DNA of 14,393 bases from an uncultured Haemophilus sp. (GTDB lineage: Bacteria > Pseudomonadota > Gammaproteobacteria > Enterobacterales > Pasteurellaceae). The stretch is taken from positions 1-14,393 of the forward strand of contig CABSZQ010000006.1 in NCBI GenBank assembly GCA_902482195.1, read 5' to 3'. A program made the position numbers and the translations under genes. Shown one piece after another: positions 7,213 through 14,393 of this stretch (position 1 is its first letter; each line of letters starts with the position of its first letter). Below the pieces are notes generated by a model that worked only from the letters and a program-made list of their open reading frames with translations, did no database searches and was not told the DNA's origin.

Positions 7213-8904
7213 ATGGGATTATCGCCTAATATGTATCGTGATGTGGGTGATTTTTCACCTATTTCGACGGATGTGATTATCATTGGTGGCGGTGCAACAG
7301 GTGCGGGGATTGCTCGTGACTGTGCATTGCGTGGAATTAACTGTATTTTATTAGAGCGTCGTGATATTGCGACAGGCGCAACAGGTCGTAACCACGGGTT
7401 GTTACATAGTGGTGCGCGTTATGCTGTAAACGATCAGGAATCAGCAGAAGAATGTATTAAAGAAAATAAAATTCTGCGCAATATCGCTCGTCACTGTGTG
7501 GATGAAACAGAAGGTTTATTTATCACCTTACCTGAAGATTCCCTTGATTATCAAAAAACGTTCATTGAAAGTTGCACCAAATCCGGTATTGAAGCCGTCG
7601 CCATTGATCCTAAACTTGCCCAGATTATGGAACCATCAGTAAACCCTGATTTAGTGGGTGCCGTTGTTGTGCCAGATGGTTCAATCGATCCTTTCCGTTT
7701 AACAGCCTCCAACGTGATGGATGCCACCGAAAATGGCGCGAAAATGTTCACTTATTGCGAAGTGAAAAACTTAATTCGCGAAGGTGGCAAAGTAATCGGT
7801 GTGGATGTTTACGATCACAAAAATCGTGTAAACCGTAAATTCTTTGCGCCATTAGTTGTCAATGCAGGTGGTATTTGGGGACAAGGCATCGCAGAATATG
7901 CGGATCTTAAAATCAAAATGTTCCCAGCCAAAGGCGCATTACTTGTCATGGGGCACCGCATCAATAAAATGGTGATTAACCGTTGCCGTAAACCGGCGGA
8001 TGCGGACATTCTTGTACCAGGTGATACCATTTGTGTTATCGGTACAACCTCTAGCCGTATCCCTTACGATCAAATTGATAACATGGAAGTGACCCCAGAA
8101 GAAGTGGATATTCTGTTCCGTGAAGGGGAAAAACTCGCACCAAGCTTACGTCATACTCGTGTATTACGTGCTTATGCTGGTGTACGTCCGTTAGTCGCGT
8201 CTGATGATGACCCATCTGGTCGTAACGTGAGTCGTGGTATCGTGTTACTTGACCACGCAGAACGTGATGGCTTAGACGGCTTTATCACTATCACTGGTGG
8301 TAAATTAATGACTTATCGCTTAATGGCTGAATGGGCAACGGATCTTGTTTGTAAAAAACTCAACAAAACAGCACGTTGTACGACTGCAGAGCGTCCATTA
8401 CCAGGTTCAAGTGAAAGTCGTGCAGAAACCAATCAGAAAGTCATTTCACTTCCAAGTACGATTCGTTATTCAGCCGTGTATCGTCATGGTTCTCGTGCCA
8501 CTCGTTTATTAGATAAAGAACGTCTTGATCGTTCAATGGTGTGTGAATGTGAAGCGGTGACAGCAGGTGAAGTACGTTATGCCGTTGATGAATTAAATGT
8601 GAATAACTTAGTGGATTTACGTCGCCGTACTCGTGTGGGGATGGGGACTTGCCAAGCTGAGCTTTGTGCATGCCGTGCAGCTGGCTTAATGAATCGTTTT
8701 GAAGTGGCAACACCTCGCCAATCGACTACACAATTAACCTCTTTTATGGAAGAGCGTTGGCGTGGTATTGAGCCTATTGCATGGGGGGAAGCGATTCGTG
8801 AAGCCGAATTTACTTCATGGATGTATGGCAGTGTGTTGGGCTTAAATGATGTTCAACCGCTTGAAACAGACAAACAGCAAGGGACGGATAACAATGAATT
8901 TTGA
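7213..8904 (+). CDS. glpA: Anaerobic glycerol-3-phosphate dehydrogenase, subunit A
   Basis: The FAD-containing catalytic subunit; it oxidises G3P to dihydroxyacetone phosphate as part of the membrane-associated GlpABC complex, which reduces menaquinone under anaerobic conditions. From the ATG at 7213 the protein is 563 residues. The frame is open back to an ATG at 7153, but that ATG falls at the predicted transcript start, while GGGGG lies just before 7213, and MGLSP matches the recalled H. influenzae N-terminus. The FAD-binding motif is [15 protein letters not shown] (about residues 22-36). The C-terminal BFD-type [2Fe-2S] domain keeps its cysteines Cys444, Cys446, Cys480 and Cys485. It overlaps glpB by 11 bp, implying translational coupling. 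Confidence 0.97.
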   Translation: MGLSPNMYRDVGDFSPISTDVIIIGGGATGAGIARDCALRGINCILLERRDIATGATGRNHGLLHSGARYAVNDQESAEECIKENKILRNIARHCVDETEGLFITLPEDSLDYQKTFIESCTKSGIEAVAIDPKLAQIMEPSVNPDLVGAVVVPDGSIDPFRLTASNVMDATENGAKMFTYCEVKNLIREGGKVIGVDVYDHKNRVNRKFFAPLVVNAGGIWGQGIAEYADLKIKMFPAKGALLVMGHRINKMVINRCRKPADADILVPGDTICVIGTTSSRIPYDQIDNMEVTPEEVDILFREGEKLAPSLRHTRVLRAYAGVRPLVASDDDPSGRNVSRGIVLLDHAERDGLDGFITITGGKLMTYRLMAEWATDLVCKKLNKTARCTTAERPLPGSSESRAETNQKVISLPSTIRYSAVYRHGSRATRLLDKERLDRSMVCECEAVTAGEVRYAVDELNVNNLVDLRRRTRVGMGTCQAELCACRAAGLMNRFEVATPRQSTTQLTSFMEERWRGIEPIAWGEAIREAEFTSWMYGSVLGLNDVQPLETDKQQGTDNNEF

Positions 8905-10183
8905 TGTAGTGATTATTGGTGGTGGCCTTGCAGGTTTAACTTGCGGCATCGCCCTACAAGAACAAGGCAAACGTTGTGTCATTATTAATAACGGCCAAGC
9001 GGCGATTGATTTTGCATCCGGCTCATTAGATTTATTAAGCCGTTTACCAAATGGTGCGTTTGTTAAAAATATTCCTGAAAATTTGACCGCACTTTCCGCT
9101 CAATTACCGCAACACCCTTATAGCATTATGGGTGCTGAACGTGTATTAGCGAAAGCGCAAGATTTCGAAAAATTAGCGGAATCGTTAAATTTAGATTTAA
9201 TTGGCTCAAGTGCCGAAAATCATCTTCGCGTTACCGGTTTAGGGAGTTTACGTGGTGCATGGCTTTCACCAAATAGTGTGCCAACCGTACAAGGCGAAAC
9301 CCCATTCCCATATAAAAAAATTGCGGTTTTAGGCATTGAAGGCTATCACGATTTTCAACCAGAATTATTGGCGGATAACCTTACGCTCAATCCACAATTT
9401 GCTCATTGTGAAGTGAAAACGGGCTTTTTAAATATTCCAGAATTGGATCAGTTACGTGCAAATTCGCGCGAATTCCGCAGTGTAAATATTGCACAAGTTT
9501 TAGAATATAAGCTGAAATTTGATGATCTGGTGGCTGAAATGAAAGAAGCCGCGAAAGGCACCGAAGCGATTTTCTTACCCGCTTGTTTCGGTTTAGAAAA
9601 TCAAGAGTTTATGGAGTCACTTCGCAAAGCAACTGGCTTACCATTATTTGAATTGCCAACTTTACCGCCTTCTTTATTAGGTATGCGTCAACGTATTCAA
9701 TTACGCCATCGTTTTGAGAAATTAGGCGGACTCATGATGAATGGTGATAGCGCATTAAAAGCACATTTTCATGGCAACAAAGTTCGTGCTATTCAAACGC
9801 GTTTGCACGAAGAGGAAGAAATCACGGCTGAGCATTTTGTCTTAGCGTCAGGCAGCTTCTTCAGTAAAGGTCTAGTCTCTGAATTCGATAAAATCTACGA
9901 GCCCGTATTTCATTCTGACATCATCGGTGTGGAAGGCTTTAACGATACGGATCGTTTTACTTGGACAGATCACCGTTTCTCAAATCCACAACCGTATCAA
10001 TCTGCAGGTGTGGCGATTAATGCACAATGCCAAGTGCAAAAGAGCGGTCAATTTTTAACGAATTTATATGCGGTGGGTAATGTGATTGGTGGTTTCAATG
10101 CATTAGAACTCGGTTGTGGTTCAGGCGTGGCAGTGGTAACAGCACTTGCTGTTGCTGATGAAATTCTTCACAACACACATTAA
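8894..10183 (+). CDS. glpB: Anaerobic glycerol-3-phosphate dehydrogenase, subunit B
   Basis: The second flavoprotein subunit of GlpABC, 429 residues from the ATG at 8894, close to the 419 of E. coli. It opens directly with a dinucleotide-binding motif ([16 protein letters not shown]) and ends with a flavin-closing segment ([17 protein letters not shown]). An ATG 48 bp earlier in the same frame lies well inside glpA and would put 16 extra residues before the FAD motif, so it is rejected. A GGGA ribosome site precedes the chosen ATG. Thought to pass electrons from GlpA towards GlpC. It contains an exact uptake sequence at 9086-9094 and a variant one at 10040-10048. Confidence 0.96.
   Translation: MNFDVVIIGGGLAGLTCGIALQEQGKRCVIINNGQAAIDFASGSLDLLSRLPNGAFVKNIPENLTALSAQLPQHPYSIMGAERVLAKAQDFEKLAESLNLDLIGSSAENHLRVTGLGSLRGAWLSPNSVPTVQGETPFPYKKIAVLGIEGYHDFQPELLADNLTLNPQFAHCEVKTGFLNIPELDQLRANSREFRSVNIAQVLEYKLKFDDLVAEMKEAAKGTEAIFLPACFGLENQEFMESLRKATGLPLFELPTLPPSLLGMRQRIQLRHRFEKLGGLMMNGDSALKAHFHGNKVRAIQTRLHEEEEITAEHFVLASGSFFSKGLVSEFDKIYEPVFHSDIIGVEGFNDTDRFTWTDHRFSNPQPYQSAGVAINAQCQVQKSGQFLTNLYAVGNVIGGFNALELGCGSGVAVVTALAVADEILHNTH
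9086..9094 (-). repeat. DNA uptake signal sequence, exact core, minus orientation
   Basis: ACCGCACTT inside glpB. In the glpB frame it encodes part of PENLTAL, the same heptapeptide as at the purL uptake sequence. Confidence 0.9.
10040..10048 (+). repeat. Variant uptake sequence AAGAGCGGT
   Basis: One base from the exact core, followed by CAATTTTTAA, an A/T-rich tail like that of true uptake sequences. Within glpB. Confidence 0.5.
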
Positions 10184-10192
10184 GGAGGCGTT

Positions 10193-11470
10193 ATGAACAT
10201 TCAACAATTAATTGATAATGCAAAACAATCCCTTAATGCACCACAACATCATCATGCTTTTGATGAAAGCTTTGAGAGCTGCATTAAATGTACAGCTTGT
10301 ACAGCCGTGTGTCCGGTTTCGCGTCAGAATCCAAACTATCCAGGTCCAAAACAATCAGGTCCAGATGGTGAGCGTTTACGCTTAAAATCAGCCGAGCTTT
10401 ATGATGAAGCATTAAAATACTGTACTAACTGTAAACGTTGTGAAATTGCCTGTCCGTCTGATGTGAAAATTGGTGACATTATCGTTCGCGCAAGAAACAA
10501 ATACCTTGCTCAACAACATAAACCAGCAGTGCAAAAATTACGTGATGCGATTTTAAGTAACACCGATATTATGGGTTCACTTAATACACCGCTTGCTCCG
10601 ATTGTGAATACGATTACGGGCTTGAAAGCGACAAAATTTGTGTTGGAAAAAGCATTAAAAATCAGCCGTCATCGTACGTTACCAAAATATTCTTTTGGTA
10701 CGTTCCGCAGCTGGTACATGAAGAAAATGTTGGAAAGCCAACAAAAATTCGAACGCAAAGTGGCGTATTATCACGGTTGTTATGTGAACTACAATAATCC
10801 ACAGTTGGGTAAAGAATTTATCCAAGTGTTCAATGCCATGGATATTGGCGTGGTGTTATTGGAAAAAGAAAAATGTTGTGGCTTGCCATTGAGCGTGAAC
10901 CAATTCCCAGAACGTGCGAAGAAAATCGCGCAATTTAACACCGATTACATCGGCAAAATGGTGGATGAAAATGGCTTGGATGTAATCAGCGAAGCATCAA
11001 GTTGTGCCTTAAATTTACGTGATGAATATCATCATATTTTAGGTATCGATAATGCGAAAGTTCGTCCTCATATTCATATGGTGACACCATTCTTATATCA
11101 ACTCTTTAAAGAAGGTAAAACCTTACCGCTTAAACCATTGAAATTGCGTGTGGCTTATCACACTGCATGTCACGTGGATAAAGCGGGTTGGGCACCATAC
11201 ACCTTGGAAGTGTTAAAACAAATTCCAGGTTTAGAAGTGGTGATGCTACCATCACAATGTTGTGGTATTGCAGGAACATACGGTTTCAAAGAAGAAAACT
11301 ATGAGGTTTCCCAATCTATCGGTAAAAACTTATTCGATAACATCAATGCAGGCGGATTTGATTACGTGATCTCTGAATGCCAAACTTGTAAATGGCAGAT
11401 TGATATGTCATCTAACGTGACTTGTATCCATCCATTGACGTTATTGTGTATGTCGATGAATCAAGCTTAG
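10193..11470 (+). CDS. glpC: Anaerobic glycerol-3-phosphate dehydrogenase, subunit C
   Basis: The iron-sulfur, membrane-contacting subunit (425 residues) that transfers electrons from GlpAB to the quinone pool. Two ferredoxin-type [4Fe-4S] motifs are complete: Cys30, 33, 36 and 40, then Cys77, 80, 83 and 87. Downstream are two cysteine-rich CCG modules (Cys228-Cys229-Gly and Cys356-Cys357-Gly, with partner cysteines such as 196 and 326), the hallmark of the heterodisulfide reductase subunit B-like family. No clear membrane-spanning helix is visible, as expected for GlpC. AAGGAGG lies six bases before the ATG, and the gene follows glpB by 9 bp. A terminator closes the operon. Confidence 0.97.
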   Translation: MNIQQLIDNAKQSLNAPQHHHAFDESFESCIKCTACTAVCPVSRQNPNYPGPKQSGPDGERLRLKSAELYDEALKYCTNCKRCEIACPSDVKIGDIIVRARNKYLAQQHKPAVQKLRDAILSNTDIMGSLNTPLAPIVNTITGLKATKFVLEKALKISRHRTLPKYSFGTFRSWYMKKMLESQQKFERKVAYYHGCYVNYNNPQLGKEFIQVFNAMDIGVVLLEKEKCCGLPLSVNQFPERAKKIAQFNTDYIGKMVDENGLDVISEASSCALNLRDEYHHILGIDNAKVRPHIHMVTPFLYQLFKEGKTLPLKPLKLRVAYHTACHVDKAGWAPYTLEVLKQIPGLEVVMLPSQCCGIAGTYGFKEENYEVSQSIGKNLFDNINAGGFDYVISECQTCKWQIDMSSNVTCIHPLTLLCMSMNQA

Positions 11471-11472
11471 TG

Positions 11473-11511
11473 AAAAGAGCGGAAACTGATAAAAAAGTGA
11501 CCGCTCTTTTT
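11473..11511 (+). terminator. Rho-independent terminator of glpABC
   Basis: A 10-bp perfect stem (AAAAGAGCGG at 11473-11482 with CCGCTCTTTT at 11501-11510) with an 18-base loop and T tail, two bases after the glpC stop. The right arm includes a variant uptake core (AAGAGCGGT, minus strand, 11500-11508). Confidence 0.82.
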
Positions 11512-11540
11512 GTTATTCAATCCAATATGGAGAATTAATT

Positions 11541-12632
11541 ATGCAAAAAATCTTCAAGGTTTCCTTACTTGCTGTGCTTTCATCTCTTGCAGTAAACAGC
11601 TTCGCCAGCACGGCAGAAGTGAAAGTGCTTGAGCCTCAATTAAATTATCAACAACTTCTTACTCAAAGACAGGTTGTGGATGAGTTGCTTGAACAAGCAG
11701 TGAAAATCCAAAACTCACCGGCTCGTGTTTCAAATGCAGGTTTTACCGCGAAACTTCCTTCCAATATGGAGCGTATTGCGGATCTTTTATTAGAAGCGTA
11801 TAAGCTTGAGCCTTATCGTGTGGATTTTTTGTTTGGCGCAGCGAATGCCAATATTTATAACGGCAATACAGATAAAGCCATTGAGCTTTACCAAAAAGTG
11901 CTTGATGTGGCCCCTGATGATGTGAAAGCTCATACTTACTTGGCCGCATGGAATCGTTTTAAAGGCAATCAAGCGGAAACCACTAAACATTTAGAACGCT
12001 TAAAACAACTTTCCCCAGAAAGTGCGAGCAAATTAGAGAAAGTTTTTGCGGTGATTGATAAAGCAGCTAATCAACCAATTACAGATAAACTGGAAACCAA
12101 GTTACCTGCACAATCTGCAATTATTACATTGGGCTACGCTTTAAACCCAGATGGCAGCATGCATGATATTTTGGTACAACGTTTAGAAAAAACCTTAGAA
12201 ATTGCGAATCAAAATCCAGATGCGTTAATTATTGTGACAGGCGGTGTACCGCAAAACAATAAAACGGAAGGGGATTTGATGAAGCAATGGTTGATTGAGA
12301 AAGGCGTTGATGCAAGCCGTATTTATTCTGATAACTATGCGCGTTCAACAGTCGAAAATGCGCTTTTCTCTCGTTACTCTTTAGCGAAACATAAAATCAA
12401 ACATGCTGTGTTGATTAGTTCGGGTAGTCATGTTCGTCGTGGACAGGCATTATTTGAAATTGCAACGCAAGAATCCGGTCCACAAGGCCTTGTAATTGAA
12501 ACGGTCGCAGCATTAGATAAACCGTTAGATCAGTTACAAAAAATTACGGAGAAAGACTTGCTGGGTATTTATCGTGACAGCTTAAAAACCATGGGATTGC
12601 CAATGTTTAACAGCGGGCCATTGCAAGATTAA
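11541..12632 (+). CDS. Periplasmic TPR + DUF218 (YdcF/SanA/ElyC-like) protein
   Basis: A 363-residue exported protein. Its Sec signal peptide has a probable cut after NSFA (residue 22). Residues about 76-160 are helical with tetratricopeptide-like units (AIELYQKVLDVAPDD, HLERLKQLSPES). Residues about 191-345 form a DUF218 domain with its usual marks: the strand AIITLGYAL, TGG (233-235), Glu243, STVENA (269-274) and SSGSHVRR (293-300). DUF218 relatives in E. coli (SanA, YdcF, ElyC) are tied to envelope integrity and peptidoglycan precursor handling, but activity is poorly defined. No transmembrane helix follows the signal, so it is probably soluble in the periplasm. GGAG precedes the ATG by 9 bases. 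It lies after the glpC terminator, so it is likely its own unit. No evident link to G3P. Confidence 0.88.
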   Translation: MQKIFKVSLLAVLSSLAVNSFASTAEVKVLEPQLNYQQLLTQRQVVDELLEQAVKIQNSPARVSNAGFTAKLPSNMERIADLLLEAYKLEPYRVDFLFGAANANIYNGNTDKAIELYQKVLDVAPDDVKAHTYLAAWNRFKGNQAETTKHLERLKQLSPESASKLEKVFAVIDKAANQPITDKLETKLPAQSAIITLGYALNPDGSMHDILVQRLEKTLEIANQNPDALIIVTGGVPQNNKTEGDLMKQWLIEKGVDASRIYSDNYARSTVENALFSRYSLAKHKIKHAVLISSGSHVRRGQALFEIATQESGPQGLVIETVAALDKPLDQLQKITEKDLLGIYRDSLKTMGLPMFNSGPLQD

Positions 12633-12649
12633 TTAATCTTTCCAAAAAC

Positions 12650-12679
12650 AAAAGTGCGGTGAAATTTCACCGCACTTTT
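12650..12679. terminator. Bidirectional terminator made of two inverted uptake sequences
   Basis: A 30-bp perfect palindrome with exact uptake cores in opposite orientation (12652-12660 plus, 12669-12677 minus), flanked by an A-rich run and T-run. It sits between the 3' ends of the convergent DUF218 gene and asnA, 18 bp after one stop and 16 bp from the other. Confidence 0.88.
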
Positions 12680-12695
12680 TTATTTTCTCGTTCGA

Positions 12696-13688
12696 TTAAA
12701 GAATATGTTGATATTGTTCTAACATTTCTTTTGGCCATACGCTTGATTGCACTTCACCAATGTGTTTTTTGTGAAGTAAAAGCATTGCCATACGAGATTG
12801 ACCGATACCGCCACCGATGGTGAGAGGTAATTTACCGTTTAATAAATCTTGGTGCCAATCCATTTTTAAGCGATCTTCATCACCGGTTAAACCAACTTGT
12901 AAACGTAATGCAGATTCATCCACACGAATACCCATTGAAGAAAGTTCAAACGCTTTACCTAACTCAGCGTTCCATACCAAAATATCGCCGTTTAAACCTT
13001 TGTAGCCGTTTTCTGATTCAGTTGTCCAGTCATCGTAGTCTGGTGCACGACCATCATGTGGTTTACCGTCTGATAATTTGCCACCGATACCAATTAAGAA
13101 CACGGCGCCATATTCTTTACAAATGGCGTTTTCACGTTCTTTACTGGTTAAATCCGGGTAGCGTTTCACTAAATCTTCACTATGTACGAAAGTGATTTCT
13201 TTTGGCAAGCTTGATGGAATGTCAAAGCGTGCTTCTACCGCTAATTCAGTTAAACGGATTGCACGATAGATAGAACGTACAGTTTCTTTTAAATAAGCAA
13301 AGTTACGACGACCTTCAGGAATCACTTTTTCCCAGTCCCATTGGTCCACATAAACAGAGTGAGTTTGATCCAATGAATCTTCATCTGGACGTAATGCTTT
13401 CATATGAACAAATAAGCCTTCACCTTCTTTAAAGTGGAAACGAGCGAGAGTATGGCGTTTCCATTTAGCCAATGAGTGAACGACTTCATAAACGGCGTTT
13501 GGGATACATTTCACGTTTACTTGAACAGCTTTCTCAATGCCTGATAAGTTATCTTGCATACCGTTGCCAACTTCACTAAGAATTGGACCTTGTACTTCGA
13601 TAATGCCAAGTTGTTCAATCAAGTTTTGAGTAAAGGTGTTCTTCACAAAGCTAATTTCTTGTTGTTGTAAAATAAACGTCTTTTTCAT
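12696..13688 (-). CDS. asnA: Aspartate-ammonia ligase (asparagine synthetase A)
   Basis: The cytosolic enzyme that makes asparagine from aspartate, ammonia and ATP (giving AMP and PPi); related to class II aminoacyl-tRNA synthetase cores. From the ATG at 13688 it is exactly 330 residues, the same as E. coli AsnA. A frame-extending ATG at 13739 would add 17 residues with no family counterpart, whereas AAGGA lies seven bases before the chosen ATG. Conserved elements: Asp46 in MQDNLSG, Arg100 in [19 protein letters not shown] (110-120), GGKLSDG, DYDDW, and the motif-3-like GGGIGQSR with Arg299. Divergent from asnC, its usual regulator. Confidence 0.97.
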   Translation of the reverse strand: MKKTFILQQQEISFVKNTFTQNLIEQLGIIEVQGPILSEVGNGMQDNLSGIEKAVQVNVKCIPNAVYEVVHSLAKWKRHTLARFHFKEGEGLFVHMKALRPDEDSLDQTHSVYVDQWDWEKVIPEGRRNFAYLKETVRSIYRAIRLTELAVEARFDIPSSLPKEITFVHSEDLVKRYPDLTSKERENAICKEYGAVFLIGIGGKLSDGKPHDGRAPDYDDWTTESENGYKGLNGDILVWNAELGKAFELSSMGIRVDESALRLQVGLTGDEDRLKMDWHQDLLNGKLPLTIGGGIGQSRMAMLLLHKKHIGEVQSSVWPKEMLEQYQHIL

Positions 13689-13768
13689 ATTTATCCTTCT
13701 TTTTATAATAACCGGTAAGATTTGTTGTGCATTATTCAATAAAATGACAAATTATTTCAAGTAATTTC

Positions 13769-13797
13769 TTTACATTGTTTTAAATGTTGAATATTAT
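13769..13797 (+). promoter_or_regulatory. asnC: Candidate promoter of asnC
   Basis: -35 TTTACA (13769-13774), 17-bp spacer, -10 TATTAT (13792-13797) within the 156-bp asnA-asnC divergent region. AsnC is known in E. coli to repress itself and activate asnA, so its site is expected here. I could not single one out in the A/T-rich background, nor a convincing asnA promoter. Confidence 0.5.
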
Positions 13798-13844
13798 CAA
13801 AAATAAAGAAGATATTTTAAAAAAGATCTAACAGGGGGTGTTTT

Positions 13845-14297
13845 ATGCACAATATCGATACGCTCGATCGACAAATTCTCCGAGTACTGACCAAAGATGC
13901 CCGTACGCCTTATGCAGAAATGGCAAAAAGCTTTGGTGTGAGCCCAGGTACGATTCATGTTCGTGTAGAGAAAATGCGTCAATCTGGTTTGATTGAAGGC
14001 ACAAAAGCGATTATTGATGAGCGTAAGCTGGGTTATGATGTATGTTGTTTTATTGGCATTATTTTGAAAAGTGCAAAAGACTATGACAAAGTGATTAAAA
14101 AACTCGACACTTTTGATGAAGTGGTAGAAGCCTATTACACCACAGGTAACTATTCGATTTTTATTAAAGTGATGACGCACACCATTGCTGAATTACATTC
14201 CGTGTTGGCGACTAAGATTCAGCTGATTGATGAAATTCAATCGACGGAAACCTTGATTTCCATGCAAAATCCTATTTTACGAGACATTAAACCTTAA
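13845..14297 (+). CDS. asnC: Asparagine-responsive Lrp/AsnC-family regulator
   Basis: A 150-residue DNA-binding protein (152 in E. coli). A helix-turn-helix lies at about residues 22-43 (YAEMAKSFGVSPGTIHVRVE), followed by the ligand-binding RAM domain from about 64, with the AsnC-type segments LGYDVCCFIGI and AYYTTGNYSIFIKV. The C-terminus STETLISMQNPILRDIKP closely follows the enterobacterial protein. Members form octamers or larger oligomers whose activity depends on an amino acid, here asparagine. Divergent placement next to asnA is the standard arrangement, pointing to control of asparagine synthesis. A GGGGG ribosome site lies before the ATG. Confidence 0.96.
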   Translation: MHNIDTLDRQILRVLTKDARTPYAEMAKSFGVSPGTIHVRVEKMRQSGLIEGTKAIIDERKLGYDVCCFIGIILKSAKDYDKVIKKLDTFDEVVEAYYTTGNYSIFIKVMTHTIAELHSVLATKIQLIDEIQSTETLISMQNPILRDIKP

Positions 14298-14312
14298 TGT
14301 TATTGAAACAAT

Positions 14313-14338
14313 AAAGGCGTGTATTAAACACGCCTTTT
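14313..14338. terminator. Bidirectional terminator after asnC
   Basis: A 10-bp perfect stem (AAAGGCGTGT at 14313-14322 with ACACGCCTTT at 14328-14337) and a 5-base loop, between convergent 3' ends. The T tail is short on the plus strand. Confidence 0.8.
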
Positions 14339-14350
14339 GCTTTTCTTGGA

Positions 14351-14393
14351 TTAACGATAGCGATCGAGGAATTTGTAATATTGCACGCCGATC
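14351..14393 (-). CDS. 3' end of an unidentified minus-strand gene
   Basis: Reading the minus strand, the last 13 codons give IGVQYYKFLDRYR and a TAA stop at 14353-14351, 13 bp beyond the asnC terminator stem. Its position, convergent with asnC and served by the same hairpin, supports a real gene, but the fragment is too short to name it. Confidence 0.5.
   Translation of the reverse strand, partial: IGVQYYKFLDRYR

Noticed and set aside
8850..8865. Actinobacillus-type uptake sequence (CAAGCGGT) on the minus strand near the end of glpA.
   Set aside because: Only 8 of 9 core bases, and a single copy; the exact cores in the window are all of the Haemophilus type.
13689..13739. Longer AsnA start adding 17 residues.
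   Set aside because: The ATG at 13688 gives the exact family length of 330 and has a good ribosome site; the extension has no family counterpart.
1..14393. Search for CRISPR arrays, insertion sequences, tRNA/rRNA genes, att sites or a clustered defence system.
   Set aside because: No spaced direct repeats, transposase, integrase, clover-leaf or nuclease/toxin cluster was seen; the window is largely metabolic core genome.

Overview
This window is chromosomal DNA from a Haemophilus-type member of the Pasteurellaceae. Three things point there. It carries exact copies of the H. influenzae-type DNA uptake sequence AAGTGCGGT, with A/T-rich tails. Its GlpQ is a lipoprotein nearly identical in layout to H. 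influenzae protein D. The divergent glpT / glpABC arrangement with a nearby glpQ matches what I recall of that genus. The species cannot be fixed from the sequence alone. No rRNA, tRNA, CRISPR array, insertion sequence or prophage gene was seen.

Layout. Positions 1-1353 hold the 3' third of purL (purine synthesis), closed by a terminator. Positions 1354-2230 hold a monocistronic membrane-protein gene of the DUF417/YkgB (RclC) family, with a striking palindrome in its promoter region and its own terminator. Positions 2379-3233 hold a lone, very A/T-rich gene of unknown function with a single C-terminal membrane helix; it is the least explained gene here. From 3313 to 11510 lies a glycerol-3-phosphate (G3P) module. 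On the minus strand are glpT, then a two-gene unit made of a secreted beta-propeller-like protein and glpQ. On the plus strand are glpA, glpB and glpC. The 291-bp glpT-glpA divergent region holds two perfect CRP sites with a good match to a GlpR operator between them. After glpC come a periplasmic TPR + DUF218 protein (plus), asnA (minus), divergent asnC (plus), and the last 13 codons of an unidentified minus-strand gene.

How the genes work together. GlpQ, on a lipid anchor, cleaves glycerophosphodiesters to G3P and alcohol. GlpT imports G3P in exchange for phosphate. GlpABC, the anaerobic G3P dehydrogenase, oxidises it to dihydroxyacetone phosphate and passes electrons to the quinone pool. 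The secreted propeller gene sits 17 bp before glpQ and is probably co-transcribed with it, so a role at the envelope in the same pathway is plausible but unproven. CRP and GlpR would make the system respond to carbon state and G3P. AsnC probably controls the divergent asnA (ammonia-dependent asparagine synthetase).

Most of the window is ordinary core genome. The items most worth a second look are the A/T-rich orphan gene, the propeller protein with only two cysteines, one near each end of the chain, the CRP-GlpR-CRP control region, the palindrome before the DUF417 gene, and the way uptake sequences are used both as terminators and as an identical peptide in two unrelated proteins.
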